Of a stretch of DNA of 64,000 nucleotides, positions 25,723 through 35,213 are shown one piece after another. Origin of the DNA: Streptomyces griseiscabiei (lineage in GTDB: Bacteria > Actinomycetota > Actinomycetes > Streptomycetales > Streptomycetaceae); NCBI RefSeq assembly GCF_020010925.1, contig NZ_JAGJBZ010000001.1, positions 372,001 to 436,000 on the forward strand, given 5' to 3'. The notes below the pieces were generated by a model. That model made no database searches. It had not been told where the DNA came from and saw only the letters and a list, made by a program, of their open reading frames with translations. Position 1 is the first letter of the stretch. Every line of letters starts with the position of its first letter. Position numbers and translations under genes: made by a program.

Positions 25723-27159
25723 TCATGATCGGAGCAGGATTCGGGTGCGGAGGAGGCGGAACGAGGCTCGGCCGTACATGGTCCGCTTGATGGTCTTGAT
25801 GCGGTTGACGTGGCCTTCGACGATGCCCGAACTCCACGGCAGTGTGAGGCCGGCGGTGACCGCGTCGAGGTCGAGGCACAGACTCTGCGCGAAGGACAAG
25901 ACCGGGGCGGGTGCGTCGTGCTCGGCTTGGCGGACCCACTCCAAGAGCCGGTGACCGCGCCGGTGTTGGACCAGGTCGTGGAAGGTCCAGGCGAGGTCGC
26001 AGGCCCGGGCGATGTCCGGGCACGCCAGCCGGACTTTGAGGAGTTCGTCCTCCTCTTGGTGCTTCAGGGCACTGCGGGGAACCATGATCCAAGTGGTGAT
26101 CTTGCGTGGGCTCGGGATGGCTCCGCGGGCGGGTTCGACGGTCCCGGTCTTGAGTCCGGCCACGTAACGGCGCACGGGTAGATCGCTGCCCTGGTAGCCG
26201 CGTTGGCGGATCTCGCGGAAGAGGTCGGTCGGGCTGGTCACGCCGTCGGTGAACCGTTCGGTGAGGTAGGCGGTGAACGGCTCCAGCACTCCCTTGGGGC
26301 GGCCGCACCGGGCGGAGGCCAGCAGCTCGTCGAGGCCGGTGTCGCGGAAGTGGCGGACGGTCTTGCGGTCCAGGTGCAGTCGCCGGGCGATCTCGGAGAT
26401 GGTGTGCCCCTGTGCCAGCAGGCGGTGGATGTCCGAGTACCGGTCGACGGTACGGACGGCCATCTTTGTGGGCGGCAGAGTCGGCGGAGGAAGCGGATTG
26501 ATGATCCGCCTGGGCTTTGCGTCTTGGTCGGCTTCGGCCTGTTTGCGCAGGCAGGGGCGGTGCTGGTGGCATGTCTTCTCGACCGCGGAGGAGAGGTTGT
26601 GCAGCAGGTGCCATCGGTCGGCGACCTCCTGAGCGCCGGGGGCGGCGTCGCGGACGGCCTTGGAGTAGGCGCTGGCCCGGTCCCTGCAGATGATCTCCGC
26701 GCCGGGGTGTTCACGCAGCCAGGCAGCGAAGGTCACCGCGTCCCGGTCCGGCAGGACGTCCACGACCTGGGCCGCCTCGATGTCGACCAGGACGGTGCCG
26801 TAACGCCAGCCCTTGCGGAAGGCGAACTCGTCAACACCCAGCACCCGAGGCGACCGCTCGGGCACTGCCGGGGCAGTGAGCAACCCCAGCAGGTAGGTGC
26901 GGCCGGTGGGTAACTGCAGGGCCTGGCACAGGCGTTCACCTGGGCGTCCGCCCAGGAACGTTGCGATGGCCTGCATCCATCGCCGCAGCCCGACGCTGTG
27001 ACGCCGGTACCGCTCGCTCAGCTCCGAGACCTGCTCGACGAACGTCCGCCGGCGGCACTCGGGCCGGTCGCAGAAGAACCGACGCACGCTGAGCGAGATG
27101 GCCAACGGCCGTCCCGCAGCCGGGCGTTCGGCTATCCGGCGCACGTATCGAGAGTGCAC
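25723..27159 (-). CDS. ISL3-family transposase, N-terminally truncated
   Basis: 478 residues from a GTG at 27159. Family features are HSRYVRR, LSVRRFFCDRPECRRRTFVEQ, the DDE domain with GVDEFAFRKGWRYGT (first Asp) and RDRASAYSKAV (second), VADRWHLLHNL, an inserted helix-turn-helix SEIARRLHLDRKTVRHF, and C-terminal WSSGIVEGHVNRIKTIKR with the last Glu. In the same frame just before the GTG lie the zinc-ribbon residues CPDCGCPGRR, but a stop (TAG, 27241-27243) comes before any start codon, so the usual first 30 residues are absent. No terminal inverted repeats were found. It catalyses cut-and-paste transposition if intact. Confidence 0.85.
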   Translation of the reverse strand: MHSRYVRRIAERPAAGRPLAISLSVRRFFCDRPECRRRTFVEQVSELSERYRRHSVGLRRWMQAIATFLGGRPGERLCQALQLPTGRTYLLGLLTAPAVPERSPRVLGVDEFAFRKGWRYGTVLVDIEAAQVVDVLPDRDAVTFAAWLREHPGAEIICRDRASAYSKAVRDAAPGAQEVADRWHLLHNLSSAVEKTCHQHRPCLRKQAEADQDAKPRRIINPLPPPTLPPTKMAVRTVDRYSDIHRLLAQGHTISEIARRLHLDRKTVRHFRDTGLDELLASARCGRPKGVLEPFTAYLTERFTDGVTSPTDLFREIRQRGYQGSDLPVRRYVAGLKTGTVEPARGAIPSPRKITTWIMVPRSALKHQEEDELLKVRLACPDIARACDLAWTFHDLVQHRRGHRLLEWVRQAEHDAPAPVLSFAQSLCLDLDAVTAGLTLPWSSGIVEGHVNRIKTIKRTMYGRASFRLLRTRILLRS

Positions 27160-27406
27160 GCGACGTCCCGGACAGCCGCAGTCTGGACAGGGAGGTGGTC
27201 GCCCGCATGAACTCGGCGAGGTGCCCGACCGCCCGGTTCCCTACTGGGGCTGGGGCAACCTCCCGGACCAGTACGCGCGCCGGTGGGACGGGGATGATGG
27301 GGAGTCGCCGATGCCGAAGCGGCCGGTCCGCGGCCTCAGCGACCTGCCTCCGATCCTGCCGTGGTGGGGCGAACACCGCCGGGGATGACGTCACGCTGCG
27401 TACACC

Positions 27407-27487
27407 AAGTGGCCGCCAGTGGGGAATTGAAGTGGCCGTGGTGGGGAGACGAAGTGGCCGCGCGTGGGGAAATCTAACTGGCCGCTG
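27407..27487. mobile_element. IS21-like end with tandem AAGTGGCCG repeats
   Basis: AAGTGGCCG starts at 27407, 27430 and 27452, and AACTGGCCG at 27476, spaced 22-24 bases and mostly followed by GTGGGGA. Multiple internal repeats of this kind are typical of IS21-family ends, bound by IstA. No istA or istB could be recognised, so this is a remnant end. The rest of 27160-27861 shows no gene I can support. Confidence 0.5.
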
Positions 27488-27861
27488 ACACCGGTGGCAG
27501 CCGACCTGACCGGCAGGCGAGACAGCTTCCGGCCCGGTTTCGGCGCCGGCCCGTCCGTCTCCGCGTCGGCAGGCGCCGAGGGAGATTCCGGTCGGTGGCC
27601 GTGTGCCCTCGCCGAAGTGGTGGTCGTGGAAGACGACCACGCCGGGCCGGAGGGGAAGTCGTGCCTCGCCGTCTCCCCGGGGGCTGCTGGTGCTGCCCCC
27701 TCCGCCCGTTGGCGCACGGCGGCGGCTCCCCTGAGAAAGGTGGGGGTGGATCGTGGTCACAGGGTCTCCGCAGGACGGGTACGCGCCCGCGCCAGGGCGG
27801 CAGGGGCACACGAGGGCTTCGGCTCAGGTACCGGGTGAATGTCGCCACCGTAGCCTCGACT

Positions 27862-27917
27862 CATCAAAAATAGAAGCTCGCATCTAAATTGATGGGTCGG
27901 GGATTCCGCCCTATGCT
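27862..27917 (+). promoter_or_regulatory. TetR-gene promoter with overlapping dyad
   Basis: TTGATG (27889-27894) and TATGCT (27912-27917) are 17 bases apart, with the GTG start only 6 bases after the -10, indicating a leaderless mRNA. A dyad CATCAA (27862-27867) with TTGATG (27889-27894), with inner TAGA and TCTA, overlaps the -35 and is a likely autoregulatory operator. Confidence 0.6.
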
Positions 27918-27923
27918 CGACCC

Positions 27924-28619
27924 GTGACGAAGCAGGCGAAGACAGCGAGCGGCGGGGCCCGCGGCCCTCGGGGAGCCTACGCGAAGACAGCCGAAGTGCG
28001 GCAGAAGATTCTCGACGCCTGCGTCGAGGCGTTCGGCGCCGGAGGTTTCCACGGGGCCACCATGAGGGAGATCGCGAAGCTGGCCGGCATCAGCCAGACC
28101 GGACTGCTGCACCATTTCGACAGCAAGGCGGAACTGCTCATCGAGGTACTCGCCGCACACGAGCGGGAGACCTCCAGGATCGTACGGGAAGCGGACGACC
28201 TCGATGCACTGCAGGCTCAACTGCAGGTCACACACGCCAACGAAGCCCGCCCCGGGCTGATCCAGCTGCACAGCATGATCGCGGGCGAAGCCACCGCCGA
28301 CGACCATCCCGCGCACGAGCTGTACCGGGCCCGCTATGACAGTCTGCGCCTGCATCTGACCCGGATCTTCGCGGAGTTGCGCGGTCGCGGATGCCTGAAG
28401 GTGGACACCAAGCCCGAGATCCTCGCCAACCTGTTCGTCGCCGTCATGGACGGACTCCAGATCCAGTGGCTGTACGCCCCGGGCGCGGTGGACATCTCGA
28501 CAGGCCTGGAGGCTTTCATCGCGGGGGTGGTGGACGACGAGGCCCGAGAATCGCCGCACGGCCGAGACGGCTCGTCAGCCAGCCCGAACGCTAAATACGA
28601 ATCCGAATTCGACATTTAA
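27924..28619 (+). CDS. TetR/AcrR-family regulator
   Basis: 231 residues. The N-terminal HTH is EVRQKILDACVEAFGAGGFHG with MREIAKLAGISQTGLLHHF (about 48-68); the C-terminal ligand domain is all-helical. It resembles TetR proteins that control sugar or small-molecule transport genes. The translation start is GTG directly behind a -10 box. The next ATG downstream (28634) has a good ribosome site but opens only a short frame, so its original target operon may have been lost; the MFS/GH3 genes lie further on. Confidence 0.88.
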   Translation: MTKQAKTASGGARGPRGAYAKTAEVRQKILDACVEAFGAGGFHGATMREIAKLAGISQTGLLHHFDSKAELLIEVLAAHERETSRIVREADDLDALQAQLQVTHANEARPGLIQLHSMIAGEATADDHPAHELYRARYDSLRLHLTRIFAELRGRGCLKVDTKPEILANLFVAVMDGLQIQWLYAPGAVDISTGLEAFIAGVVDDEARESPHGRDGSSASPNAKYESEFDI

Positions 28620-28633
28620 CCAGGAAGAGCTCC

Positions 28634-28840
28634 ATGACAGAGACATCGGCTCCAGGGCGCAGCCATGACGCTGTGTTCCCTGACGGCGTAGGACCCACAG
28701 GCGGAAGGAGGGCACGTCGTACCCGCCGGAGGCATGCGCACACCGCGGCGCTCGGGGGATCGGCCACCGACCGACAGGACCATCGCGCCCATCCCGGGCA
28801 CTTCGCTCCGCTGCTGGCGTCCGGTGACAACGACCCCTGA
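28634..28840 (+). CDS. Short frame behind the TetR gene, perhaps a gene stub
   Basis: 68 residues, no family recognised. ATG 28634 has AGGAAG 5 bases upstream and lies 14 bases behind the regulator. The first residues (MTETSAPGRSHD) look like a normal protein start, but the rest is Arg/His-rich with no order. It is most simply the surviving 5' end of a deleted gene, or chance. Confidence 0.3.
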   Translation: MTETSAPGRSHDAVFPDGVGPTGGRRARRTRRRHAHTAALGGSATDRQDHRAHPGHFAPLLASGDNDP

Positions 28841-28893
28841 ACTGGGGGCCGTTGCAGGGTGCCTTTCCGCCGGCTCGGCACGATACTCAGGAC

Positions 28894-29214
28894 ATGCCGT
28901 TCGTGTTGTTCATGACCCTGCCCGGACTGGTCGTCGCGCTGACCCTGCTGGCCTTCGTCGACCAGCTACTGCTGCGTGCGGGACGGGCCGGTGTGCTGCC
29001 GTGCCGAAACAGCGCGCGTCAGGGGCAGATATCAGCGACCGGGTTCGAGCAACTGCATGCCAACCTCTCCCCAGGCAAGCAGCACGAGTTGAAGGAGCGG
29101 CAGTCGTCACTGGTCATGCCGGACAACCAGGATGACGGCGCCCCGCCGAATAGGACGACAGTGGATCTGACCGCGGGGAAGGCGGTCGTACGGATCCCGC
29201 GCTCCGGGCGGTAG
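28894..29214 (+). CDS. DUF6191-family small membrane protein
   Basis: 106 residues. An N-terminal hydrophobic helix (about 3-22, FVLFMTLPGLVVALTLLAFV) is followed by the block GQISATGFEQLHANLSPGKQ and SLVMPDN typical of this small Streptomyces family. Function is unknown; it is predicted to be anchored by one membrane segment. The ATG follows GATACT by 6 bases, so a leaderless transcript is likely. It is monocistronic. Confidence 0.7.
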   Translation: MPFVLFMTLPGLVVALTLLAFVDQLLLRAGRAGVLPCRNSARQGQISATGFEQLHANLSPGKQHELKERQSSLVMPDNQDDGAPPNRTTVDLTAGKAVVRIPRSGR

Positions 29215-29254
29215 AAGTACCCACCCAACCCTCGCACCCAGGGCGGTAGAAGTA
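29206..29254. repeat. Direct repeat GGGCGGTAGAAGTA; 29215-29857 otherwise without a gene
   Basis: The 14-mer occurs at 29206-29219, spanning the end of the DUF6191 gene, and at 29241-29254. The second copy may mark a duplication of the gene end. Between here and 29857 I see only chance frames on both strands. Confidence 0.5.
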
Positions 29255-29857
29255 TCGCCCGACCGTCGATGACACACGCTCCGGATTCGTCGGCACAAGA
29301 CCTGTCGTGGTTCGTCGCGTATGGCGCGACCACAACTGCTCGATGAGGCCCGGGAGTTCGTCCCGTAGTTCCTGCCGACGATGATCGAGGGGGACGTGCC
29401 ACTGGTCCGCCTGGCTCACGGTTGCATGCGTCTGTCATGACGCCGTCATGAGGCAGATCCGCAGGGACTTCTCGCTCCGCGATGAAGGCCACCACTGAGG
29501 AGAGAACCAGGCCAGAGCGGCCACCGGCAAGAGCGAGACGGGCAGCCAGGTGGATTCACCTCGCCGTCGACCGCCTGCGCCGTCACGTCGGCGCTCATCC
29601 CGACCGCCGGCCGGGCCGCCGACAGCCCGCAGTCCATCCTCGTACAGAGGAGGGGAGCGTCTGCGACCTGCGCCACCCCTCCAGATTCAGGCCTGAGGGC
29701 CTCACACGAACGCCCCTTTGACCACCACCACACCCGCCCTGCCCGCCGGCGCCACGAGCCTTGGGCGCACAGAGCAGCGCGACATGCCCACACAGAAACG
29801 GACCGCCATACACGCCAGGCCGGCACTGATCGTCACGACCCACACCCTGGGGCGGTT

Positions 29858-31192
29858 ATGGCCCTCGAATCCGCTCACCTTCTCGCCCCGGCACCCGAGA
29901 GTCACCGCACCGCCGGTATCGCCCTGGTGAAACACAGTCAACTCTCGCCTCGGCTCACCGAATTGACCTTGTCCTCCTCCGCCCTCACCGGCACGGCCGA
30001 GGTGCGTGTCCTGCTTCCTCGGGGCTACGGCGTGGAGGAGGGGCGCAGTTACCCCGTGCTGCACCTCTACCACGGTGGCGGACAGAGCGCTTCGAGCTGG
30101 ACGCGGGACGGAGCCGCGGAGGAGATCACCGCCGATCTGCCCGCCATCGTGGTGATGCCGGACGCCGGCTGCACGGACTGGTACGCCGACTGGTGGAACG
30201 ACGGCGATCACGGTCGGCCGATGTGGGAGACCTTCCACATCGGCCTGCTCATCCCGTGGGTGGACGAGCACTACCGCACGATCCCGGTGCGCGGGGCACG
30301 GGCCGTCGCCGGACTGTCGATGGGCGGGTTCGGAGCCCTCTCGTACGCCGCCCGGCATCCCGATCTCTTCGGTGCGGTCGGCTCGTTCTCCGGAGACGTC
30401 GATCACCAGAATCTGGAGATGCGCACCATCATCGAGCAACTCCACCCCTGCCTCTGGGGCCCGTGGGCGACGCAGGAAGTCCGCTGGCGAGGGGACAACC
30501 CCTGGGACCTGGGGGCCAATCTGGCCGGACTGGACGTGTCTCTGTACACGGGCAACGGGCACCCCCGCCAGGACGGCGAAGCCGTGGACCGCACGGAACA
30601 GAGAATCTGGCAGGAGAACGTCTCCCTGCACGAGCGTCTGCTGACTCTCGGCACCCGGCACCGGTGGCACGACTACGGCGCCGGCAGCCACACCTGGCCC
30701 TACTGGCAGGCGAGCCTCCGCGCCTGGATACCGCACCTGAAGGCATGCTTCGCCCGCCACGCGCAACACCCTGAGATCCCCCGATCATTCACCTTCTCGT
30801 CGATCAGGCCGCAGTACAGCACCTACGGCTGGAGCGTGCGGATGCGTCGTGACGTGACCGAGTTCAGCGCGCTGAAGGTGGCGCGCACGGGGCATTTCAC
30901 GGTGTTCGGGAACGGCGCGGCCACGGTACGGACACCTCCCCTGGCCCGTCCGGGCAGCCGGCATAGCCTCACCGTCCACGACCGCGAGGCCGCTTCGGTG
31001 CGCACGGTCTCCGCCGACAGCCAGGGGCGCCTGGCGATCACCGTCTCCCTGGGCCCCGGCAACCCGTACCAGCAGTACTCGCAAGAAGCCGAGGCATCGA
31101 GTTCCGGCCCCAGCCCCGACGACGTGCCGTTCCACGTCAGGGGTGACGGCTCCCGCTTCCACCGGGCCGAGGTGACCATCCTCCAGCACTGA
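29858..31192 (+). CDS. Esterase of the antigen-85/EsteraseD alpha/beta-hydrolase type
   Basis: 444 residues. The hydrolase core (about 50-300) has VLHLYHGGGQSASSWTRDG (oxyanion region), the nucleophile elbow GLSMGG with Ser154, and a histidine near GAGSHTWPYW. After it come about 130 residues of beta-rich sequence, probably a separate sugar- or lipid-binding module. Relatives are usually secreted, but no signal peptide is visible, so either the N-terminus was lost or it acts inside. GGGGCGG precedes the ATG by a few bases. The substrate is unknown. Confidence 0.78.
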   Translation: MALESAHLLAPAPESHRTAGIALVKHSQLSPRLTELTLSSSALTGTAEVRVLLPRGYGVEEGRSYPVLHLYHGGGQSASSWTRDGAAEEITADLPAIVVMPDAGCTDWYADWWNDGDHGRPMWETFHIGLLIPWVDEHYRTIPVRGARAVAGLSMGGFGALSYAARHPDLFGAVGSFSGDVDHQNLEMRTIIEQLHPCLWGPWATQEVRWRGDNPWDLGANLAGLDVSLYTGNGHPRQDGEAVDRTEQRIWQENVSLHERLLTLGTRHRWHDYGAGSHTWPYWQASLRAWIPHLKACFARHAQHPEIPRSFTFSSIRPQYSTYGWSVRMRRDVTEFSALKVARTGHFTVFGNGAATVRTPPLARPGSRHSLTVHDREAASVRTVSADSQGRLAITVSLGPGNPYQQYSQEAEASSSGPSPDDVPFHVRGDGSRFHRAEVTILQH

Positions 31193-31394
31193 GACCCGCC
31201 GGGTTCACCCTCGGCGTCAGATGCGGGCGGGCGGCGGGAGACCGCCGCCGGACACCTCCTGCCCCGCACCCGTCGGGTGAAGCCGGCGCCACGGGGGCAC
31301 GAACAGCAGGTGACCGGCACCGGTCGAGCACCAGGGGCGGCGCAGACTCCCCTTGCGGAACGATCCACAGGACATAGGTATTGCCCCGCGCTAC

Positions 31395-31416
31395 TTATGC
31401 GCATAACTTATGCGCA
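31395..31416 (+). promoter_or_regulatory. Overlapping palindromes, candidate LacI operator
   Basis: TTATGCGCATAA (31395-31406) is a perfect palindrome with the central CG favoured by LacI-family repressors. A second TTATGCGCA (31408-31416) makes another dyad with the first. They lie 23-44 bases before the MFS start. Confidence 0.55.
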
Positions 31417-31438
31417 CCACCGCTCGATGGAGAGTCCT

Positions 31439-32707
31439 ATGACCGAGCCCACCCTGTCCCTTGACGCACCTGAAGCCGGTGCTCAGCCCGCGTCCCCCCG
31501 GCCCCCCAGGAGGCTTGCTGTCGCGATCGCTCTCGCGGTCGCGTGCTGGATCGGCCCGCTCATCGCCGGAGGCAGCGTGCTGCTGCCCGCCCGCCTCGAA
31601 GTGCTCGCCCCCGCGAACAAGGTGACGCTTCTCTCCACGATCGCGGCCGTCGCCGCGGTCGTGGCCCTGGTGATGAACCTCGTCTTCGGTGCCCTTTCGG
31701 ACCGGACCCGCGGCCGTCTCGGACGCCGGACCCCCTGGATGCTGCTCGGTTCCATCGGATGCGCTGTGGGGCTGCTGATCTGCGGGTTCGCGCCGAACGT
31801 CGCCACGCTGATCATCGGATGGCTCGTCTTCCAGCTCTTCGTCAACGCGATCATCGCCGGACTCATCGCCGTGGTGCCCGACCGGGTGCCGACCGCTCAT
31901 CAGGGCTCGTACTCGGCCGTGTACGGCGTCTCGCTGATGGCGGGCGCCGGCGTCGGCACCGCGGCCGCCGGAGCTTTCGTGGCCCACCCCTCGGCTGGCT
32001 TCTTCGTGTTCGCCGTGGTCGTGCTCCTGGCCGGTCCGGTGATGGCGGTGCTAGCACCGGACCGCCCGAGCACCGACCTTCCGCCATCCCCCCTCACCAC
32101 CAAGACACTGTTCGCGAGCTTCAGCTTCCCGACCAAGGGAGCGCGCGACTTCTACCTGGCCGGTGCCGGCAAGTTCCTGTTCGTCATCGCCGCGTACTCG
32201 GTCTCGGGCTTCCAGCTCTACATCCTGACCGACTTCATCGGCCTGGCGAAGGCCGACGCCGGCGGCATCATCAGCATCACCGCGCTGATCAACCTCGTGC
32301 TCGGCCTGCTCTTCGGGTCGATCTCGGGACCCGTTTCCGACCGTCTGGGACGTCGGAAGGTGCTGGTCATGGGCGCGGCGATCGTCGTCGCCGGCGGAAT
32401 GGTGATCCTCGCCGTGTTCCAGTCCGTACCGGCGCTGTTCACCTACACCGTCATCGGCGGCATCGGCCTGGCCGTGTTCAACTCCGTGGACCAGGCACTC
32501 AACTACGAGGTGCTGCCGTCCAGCGCGTCGAGCGCCAAGGACCTCGGCGTCCTCAACGTGGCCAACACCGGCGGGCAGATCGTCGGACCCGCCATCGCCG
32601 GTGGGGCGATCGCCACCGGCCTCGGCTACGGCGGCCTCCTCTACTGCCTCGCCGGCGCCCTCGTGCTCTCGGCACTCGTGCTCGCCCCGATCAAAAAGGC
32701 CCGGTGA
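31439..32707 (+). CDS. MFS permease, glycoside/sugar type
   Basis: 422 residues with about 12 hydrophobic segments. Motif A appears twice: GALSDRTRGRLGRRTPW after segment 2, and GPVSDRLGRRKVL in the second half. The RTRGRLGRRTPW loop resembles the GPH/sugar-importing MFS group. It lies 70 bases before a GH3 glycosidase and behind a LacI-type operator, so uptake of the oligosaccharide or glycoside cleaved by that enzyme is likely. The start ATG 31439 has GGAGAG 5 bases upstream. Confidence 0.88.
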   Translation: MTEPTLSLDAPEAGAQPASPRPPRRLAVAIALAVACWIGPLIAGGSVLLPARLEVLAPANKVTLLSTIAAVAAVVALVMNLVFGALSDRTRGRLGRRTPWMLLGSIGCAVGLLICGFAPNVATLIIGWLVFQLFVNAIIAGLIAVVPDRVPTAHQGSYSAVYGVSLMAGAGVGTAAAGAFVAHPSAGFFVFAVVVLLAGPVMAVLAPDRPSTDLPPSPLTTKTLFASFSFPTKGARDFYLAGAGKFLFVIAAYSVSGFQLYILTDFIGLAKADAGGIISITALINLVLGLLFGSISGPVSDRLGRRKVLVMGAAIVVAGGMVILAVFQSVPALFTYTVIGGIGLAVFNSVDQALNYEVLPSSASSAKDLGVLNVANTGGQIVGPAIAGGAIATGLGYGGLLYCLAGALVLSALVLAPIKKAR

Positions 32708-32710
32708 TCA

Positions 32711-32744
32711 GCGTCAGCCCACGCCGTGCGGCGTGGGCTGACGC
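32711..32744 (+). terminator. Strong hairpin between permease and glycosidase
   Basis: A perfect 15-bp stem (32711-32725 with 32730-32744) and 4-base loop GTGC begins 3 bases after the permease stop. It may terminate or attenuate, giving unequal amounts of the two products, or stabilise the upstream mRNA. Confidence 0.75.
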
Positions 32745-32777
32745 TCGCCCCGGGATCCCTCCGACCTACCAAGGACC

Positions 32778-35213
32778 ATGATGAGCAACGCTGCCACCCC
32801 CCGCGAGCGTGCGGTCGAACTACTGGCTCGGATGAGCCTGGAGGAGAAGGCACAGCAACTGTCCGCGTTGATGCCCAACATCCTCTTCGGGGCTTCCGGG
32901 CTGGACCCCGCCGCCCTGCAGCAGCACCTCGGACACGGCATCGGGCACCTCTCCAACGCCGGCAGCCTCCCCCAGCCGCACGAGCTGGCCGCGAGGACCA
33001 ACGGGATTCAGCGCTTCCTGGTCGAACAGACCCGCCTCGGCATCCCGGCGATCTCACACGCGGAGGCGTTGAACGGCTTCCTGGCGCCGGGCTACACCTC
33101 CTTCCCGACGGCGATCGGCCTGGCCGCCACATGGAACCCCGACGCGGTGCAGGCGATGACCGACGTGATCCGCCGGCAGATGCGATCCGTGGGCGCACGT
33201 CAGGCACTGTCGCCGGTGATGGACATCGCGCGCGACGCCCGCTGGGGCCGCGTGCACGAGACCTACGGCGAGGACGTCTACCTCGCCAGTGCGATGAGTG
33301 TGGCGTTCGTCCGCGGAATACAGGGCGAGGACCTGACCGACGGGGTACTCGCGACCGCCAAGCACTTCCTCGGCTACTCGATGACCGAAGCCGGCCAGAA
33401 CATGGCGACGACACAGCTCGGATCCCGTGAGCTCTACGACGTGTACGCCACACCGTTCGAGGCCGCGATCAAACTCGCCGGCCTGGGCAGCGTGATGAAC
33501 TCCTACTCCGAGATCGACGGTGTTCCCGCCGGTGCGAGCCGGGAACTCCTCACGGATCTCCTGCGCGGTCGCATGGGCTTCGACGGCTCCGTCGTGTCCG
33601 ACTACGGCACGGTCGAGTGGCTCGCCACCCGGCAGTTCGTAGCCGACACGGTCGCCGAGGCCGGGATCCTCGCCCTTGAGGCGGGCCTCGACGTCGAACT
33701 CCCGACGATCGTCGGCTACGGGCAGAACCTCGCCGACGCGGTGTCGTCCGGCCGACTCGACGAGTCGGTTCTCGACGACGCGGTGATGCGTGTGCTGGTC
33801 GACAAGTTCAAGCTGGGGCTGTTCGAGAACCCCTACGTCAAGGAAGACCCGGTCGAGCTCGGCGCCCTCGCGGCGTCCGGGCGGGACCTCGCGCAGTCAC
33901 TGACCGACCAGTCGATCACGCTCCTCAAGAACGACGGGGTGCTGCCCCTGTCCAAGGCCACCCGTGTCGCGGTCATCGGACCCCACGCGAACTCGTCCAT
34001 CGTCAACTTCGCGGCGTACACGCATCCCGCGTCGATCGACATGATGAAGGGCATGGCCACCGGGGAGTCCCGGATGGCGGGCGTCGGCGCCATGATGGAG
34101 CTGACTCCGGAGATGGCCGCCGCGAGGGCGGCTCGCTACGCGCAGTTGGCGGCCGTCGACACGGATGCCCTGGCCAAGGAGGAGTACGGCGCGCTGGGCC
34201 TGGCCGAGGCAGTCGGCGAACTGGTCGGTGAGGCGAACGTCGCGTCGCTGACCGGTGTGGGAATCAACGCCGACGAACCACGCGACCTCGAAGCGGCCGT
34301 CGCCGCCGCCGCTGACGCGGATGTGGTCATCCTCGCGATCGGAGGCCGGGCCGGCTGGTTCGGCACGAGGATCACGGAGGGTGAAGGCACGGACAGCGCC
34401 GCCATCGAGCTGTCGGCCTCGCAGGTCGAGCTCGTCAAGGCCGTGTCGGCCACCGGCACTCCGCTCGTGGCGGTGATGTACCAGGGGCGGCCCTATGCCC
34501 TGACGGAGATCGACGATCTCCTGTCGGCACTGCTGGTGGCCTACTACCCCGGCCCGGCCGGTGCCCGCTCCGTCGCGGGTGTGCTCTTCGGGGACGTGAA
34601 CCCGAGCGGACGCCTCCCGTACACGATGCCGCGCGCCACGGGACAGGTCCCGATCTACTACTCCCAGCGGAACGGCAGCGGTTATCGCCGCGGTGCGGGA
34701 GACATGTTCCGCGGCTATATCGATCTGGAGCACACGCCCCTGTACCCGTTCGGACACGGGCTCGGCTACACCACTTTCGAGTACGGCGAGTTGAGCGTCG
34801 CGTCGTCCGAACTGCCCACGGACGGCGGGCGGATCAGGGCCAGTGTCGAGGTGTCGAACACCGGTGAACGCGACGGTGTCGAGACGGTGCAGCTGTACGC
34901 GTCGGTGAACACCTCGGGGATCACCCGGCCGGCGCTGCAGCTGATCGGCTTCGGCCGGGCCGCCCTCCCCGCCGGCGGCAGGGCGACGGTCACCTTCGAC
35001 GTGGAGACCAGTCTGCTGGGCTACACCGGGCTCGATGGCCGCTTCACGCTCCAGCCCGGCACCGTCGAGCTGGCGGCGGGCCCGAGTTCCGCCGATCTGG
35101 TCTCACAGACGAGCATCTCTCTGGTGGGGCCCTCCGCCGACCTCAAGGGACGGCGCAGCTACCTGAGCGAGGCAGGTGTGACGCTCCACGAGGGGCAGCC
35201 TCAGCCGGCGTAG
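32778..35213 (+). CDS. GH3-family beta-glycosidase
   Basis: 811 residues with the usual order: GH3 N-domain (about 30-330) carrying KHFLGY and the nucleophile Asp275 in SVVSDYG; GH3 C-domain (about 380-640); and a C-terminal fibronectin-III-like domain from about 700. No signal peptide, so it acts on imported glycosides in the cytoplasm, releasing glucose or xylose from beta-linked di- or oligosaccharides or plant aryl glycosides. AAGGACC precedes two adjacent ATGs. The neighbouring permease and LacI regulator form a typical sugar-use cluster. Confidence 0.92.
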   Translation: MMSNAATPRERAVELLARMSLEEKAQQLSALMPNILFGASGLDPAALQQHLGHGIGHLSNAGSLPQPHELAARTNGIQRFLVEQTRLGIPAISHAEALNGFLAPGYTSFPTAIGLAATWNPDAVQAMTDVIRRQMRSVGARQALSPVMDIARDARWGRVHETYGEDVYLASAMSVAFVRGIQGEDLTDGVLATAKHFLGYSMTEAGQNMATTQLGSRELYDVYATPFEAAIKLAGLGSVMNSYSEIDGVPAGASRELLTDLLRGRMGFDGSVVSDYGTVEWLATRQFVADTVAEAGILALEAGLDVELPTIVGYGQNLADAVSSGRLDESVLDDAVMRVLVDKFKLGLFENPYVKEDPVELGALAASGRDLAQSLTDQSITLLKNDGVLPLSKATRVAVIGPHANSSIVNFAAYTHPASIDMMKGMATGESRMAGVGAMMELTPEMAAARAARYAQLAAVDTDALAKEEYGALGLAEAVGELVGEANVASLTGVGINADEPRDLEAAVAAAADADVVILAIGGRAGWFGTRITEGEGTDSAAIELSASQVELVKAVSATGTPLVAVMYQGRPYALTEIDDLLSALLVAYYPGPAGARSVAGVLFGDVNPSGRLPYTMPRATGQVPIYYSQRNGSGYRRGAGDMFRGYIDLEHTPLYPFGHGLGYTTFEYGELSVASSELPTDGGRIRASVEVSNTGERDGVETVQLYASVNTSGITRPALQLIGFGRAALPAGGRATVTFDVETSLLGYTGLDGRFTLQPGTVELAAGPSSADLVSQTSISLVGPSADLKGRRSYLSEAGVTLHEGQPQPA

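Noticed and set aside
27407..27487. Evenly spaced repeats that could suggest a small CRISPR array
   Set aside because: The repeats have only short degenerate gaps instead of unique spacers, and no cas genes are present; IS21-type ends explain them better.
27464..27838. Plus-strand frame beside the IS remnants
   Set aside because: No similarity to IstA/IstB or other transposases; composition looks like chance.
29114..29419. Minus-strand frame behind the DUF6191 gene
   Set aside because: Starts reasonably but crosses the GGGCGGTAGAAGTA repeat and the DUF6191 gene end; no family seen.
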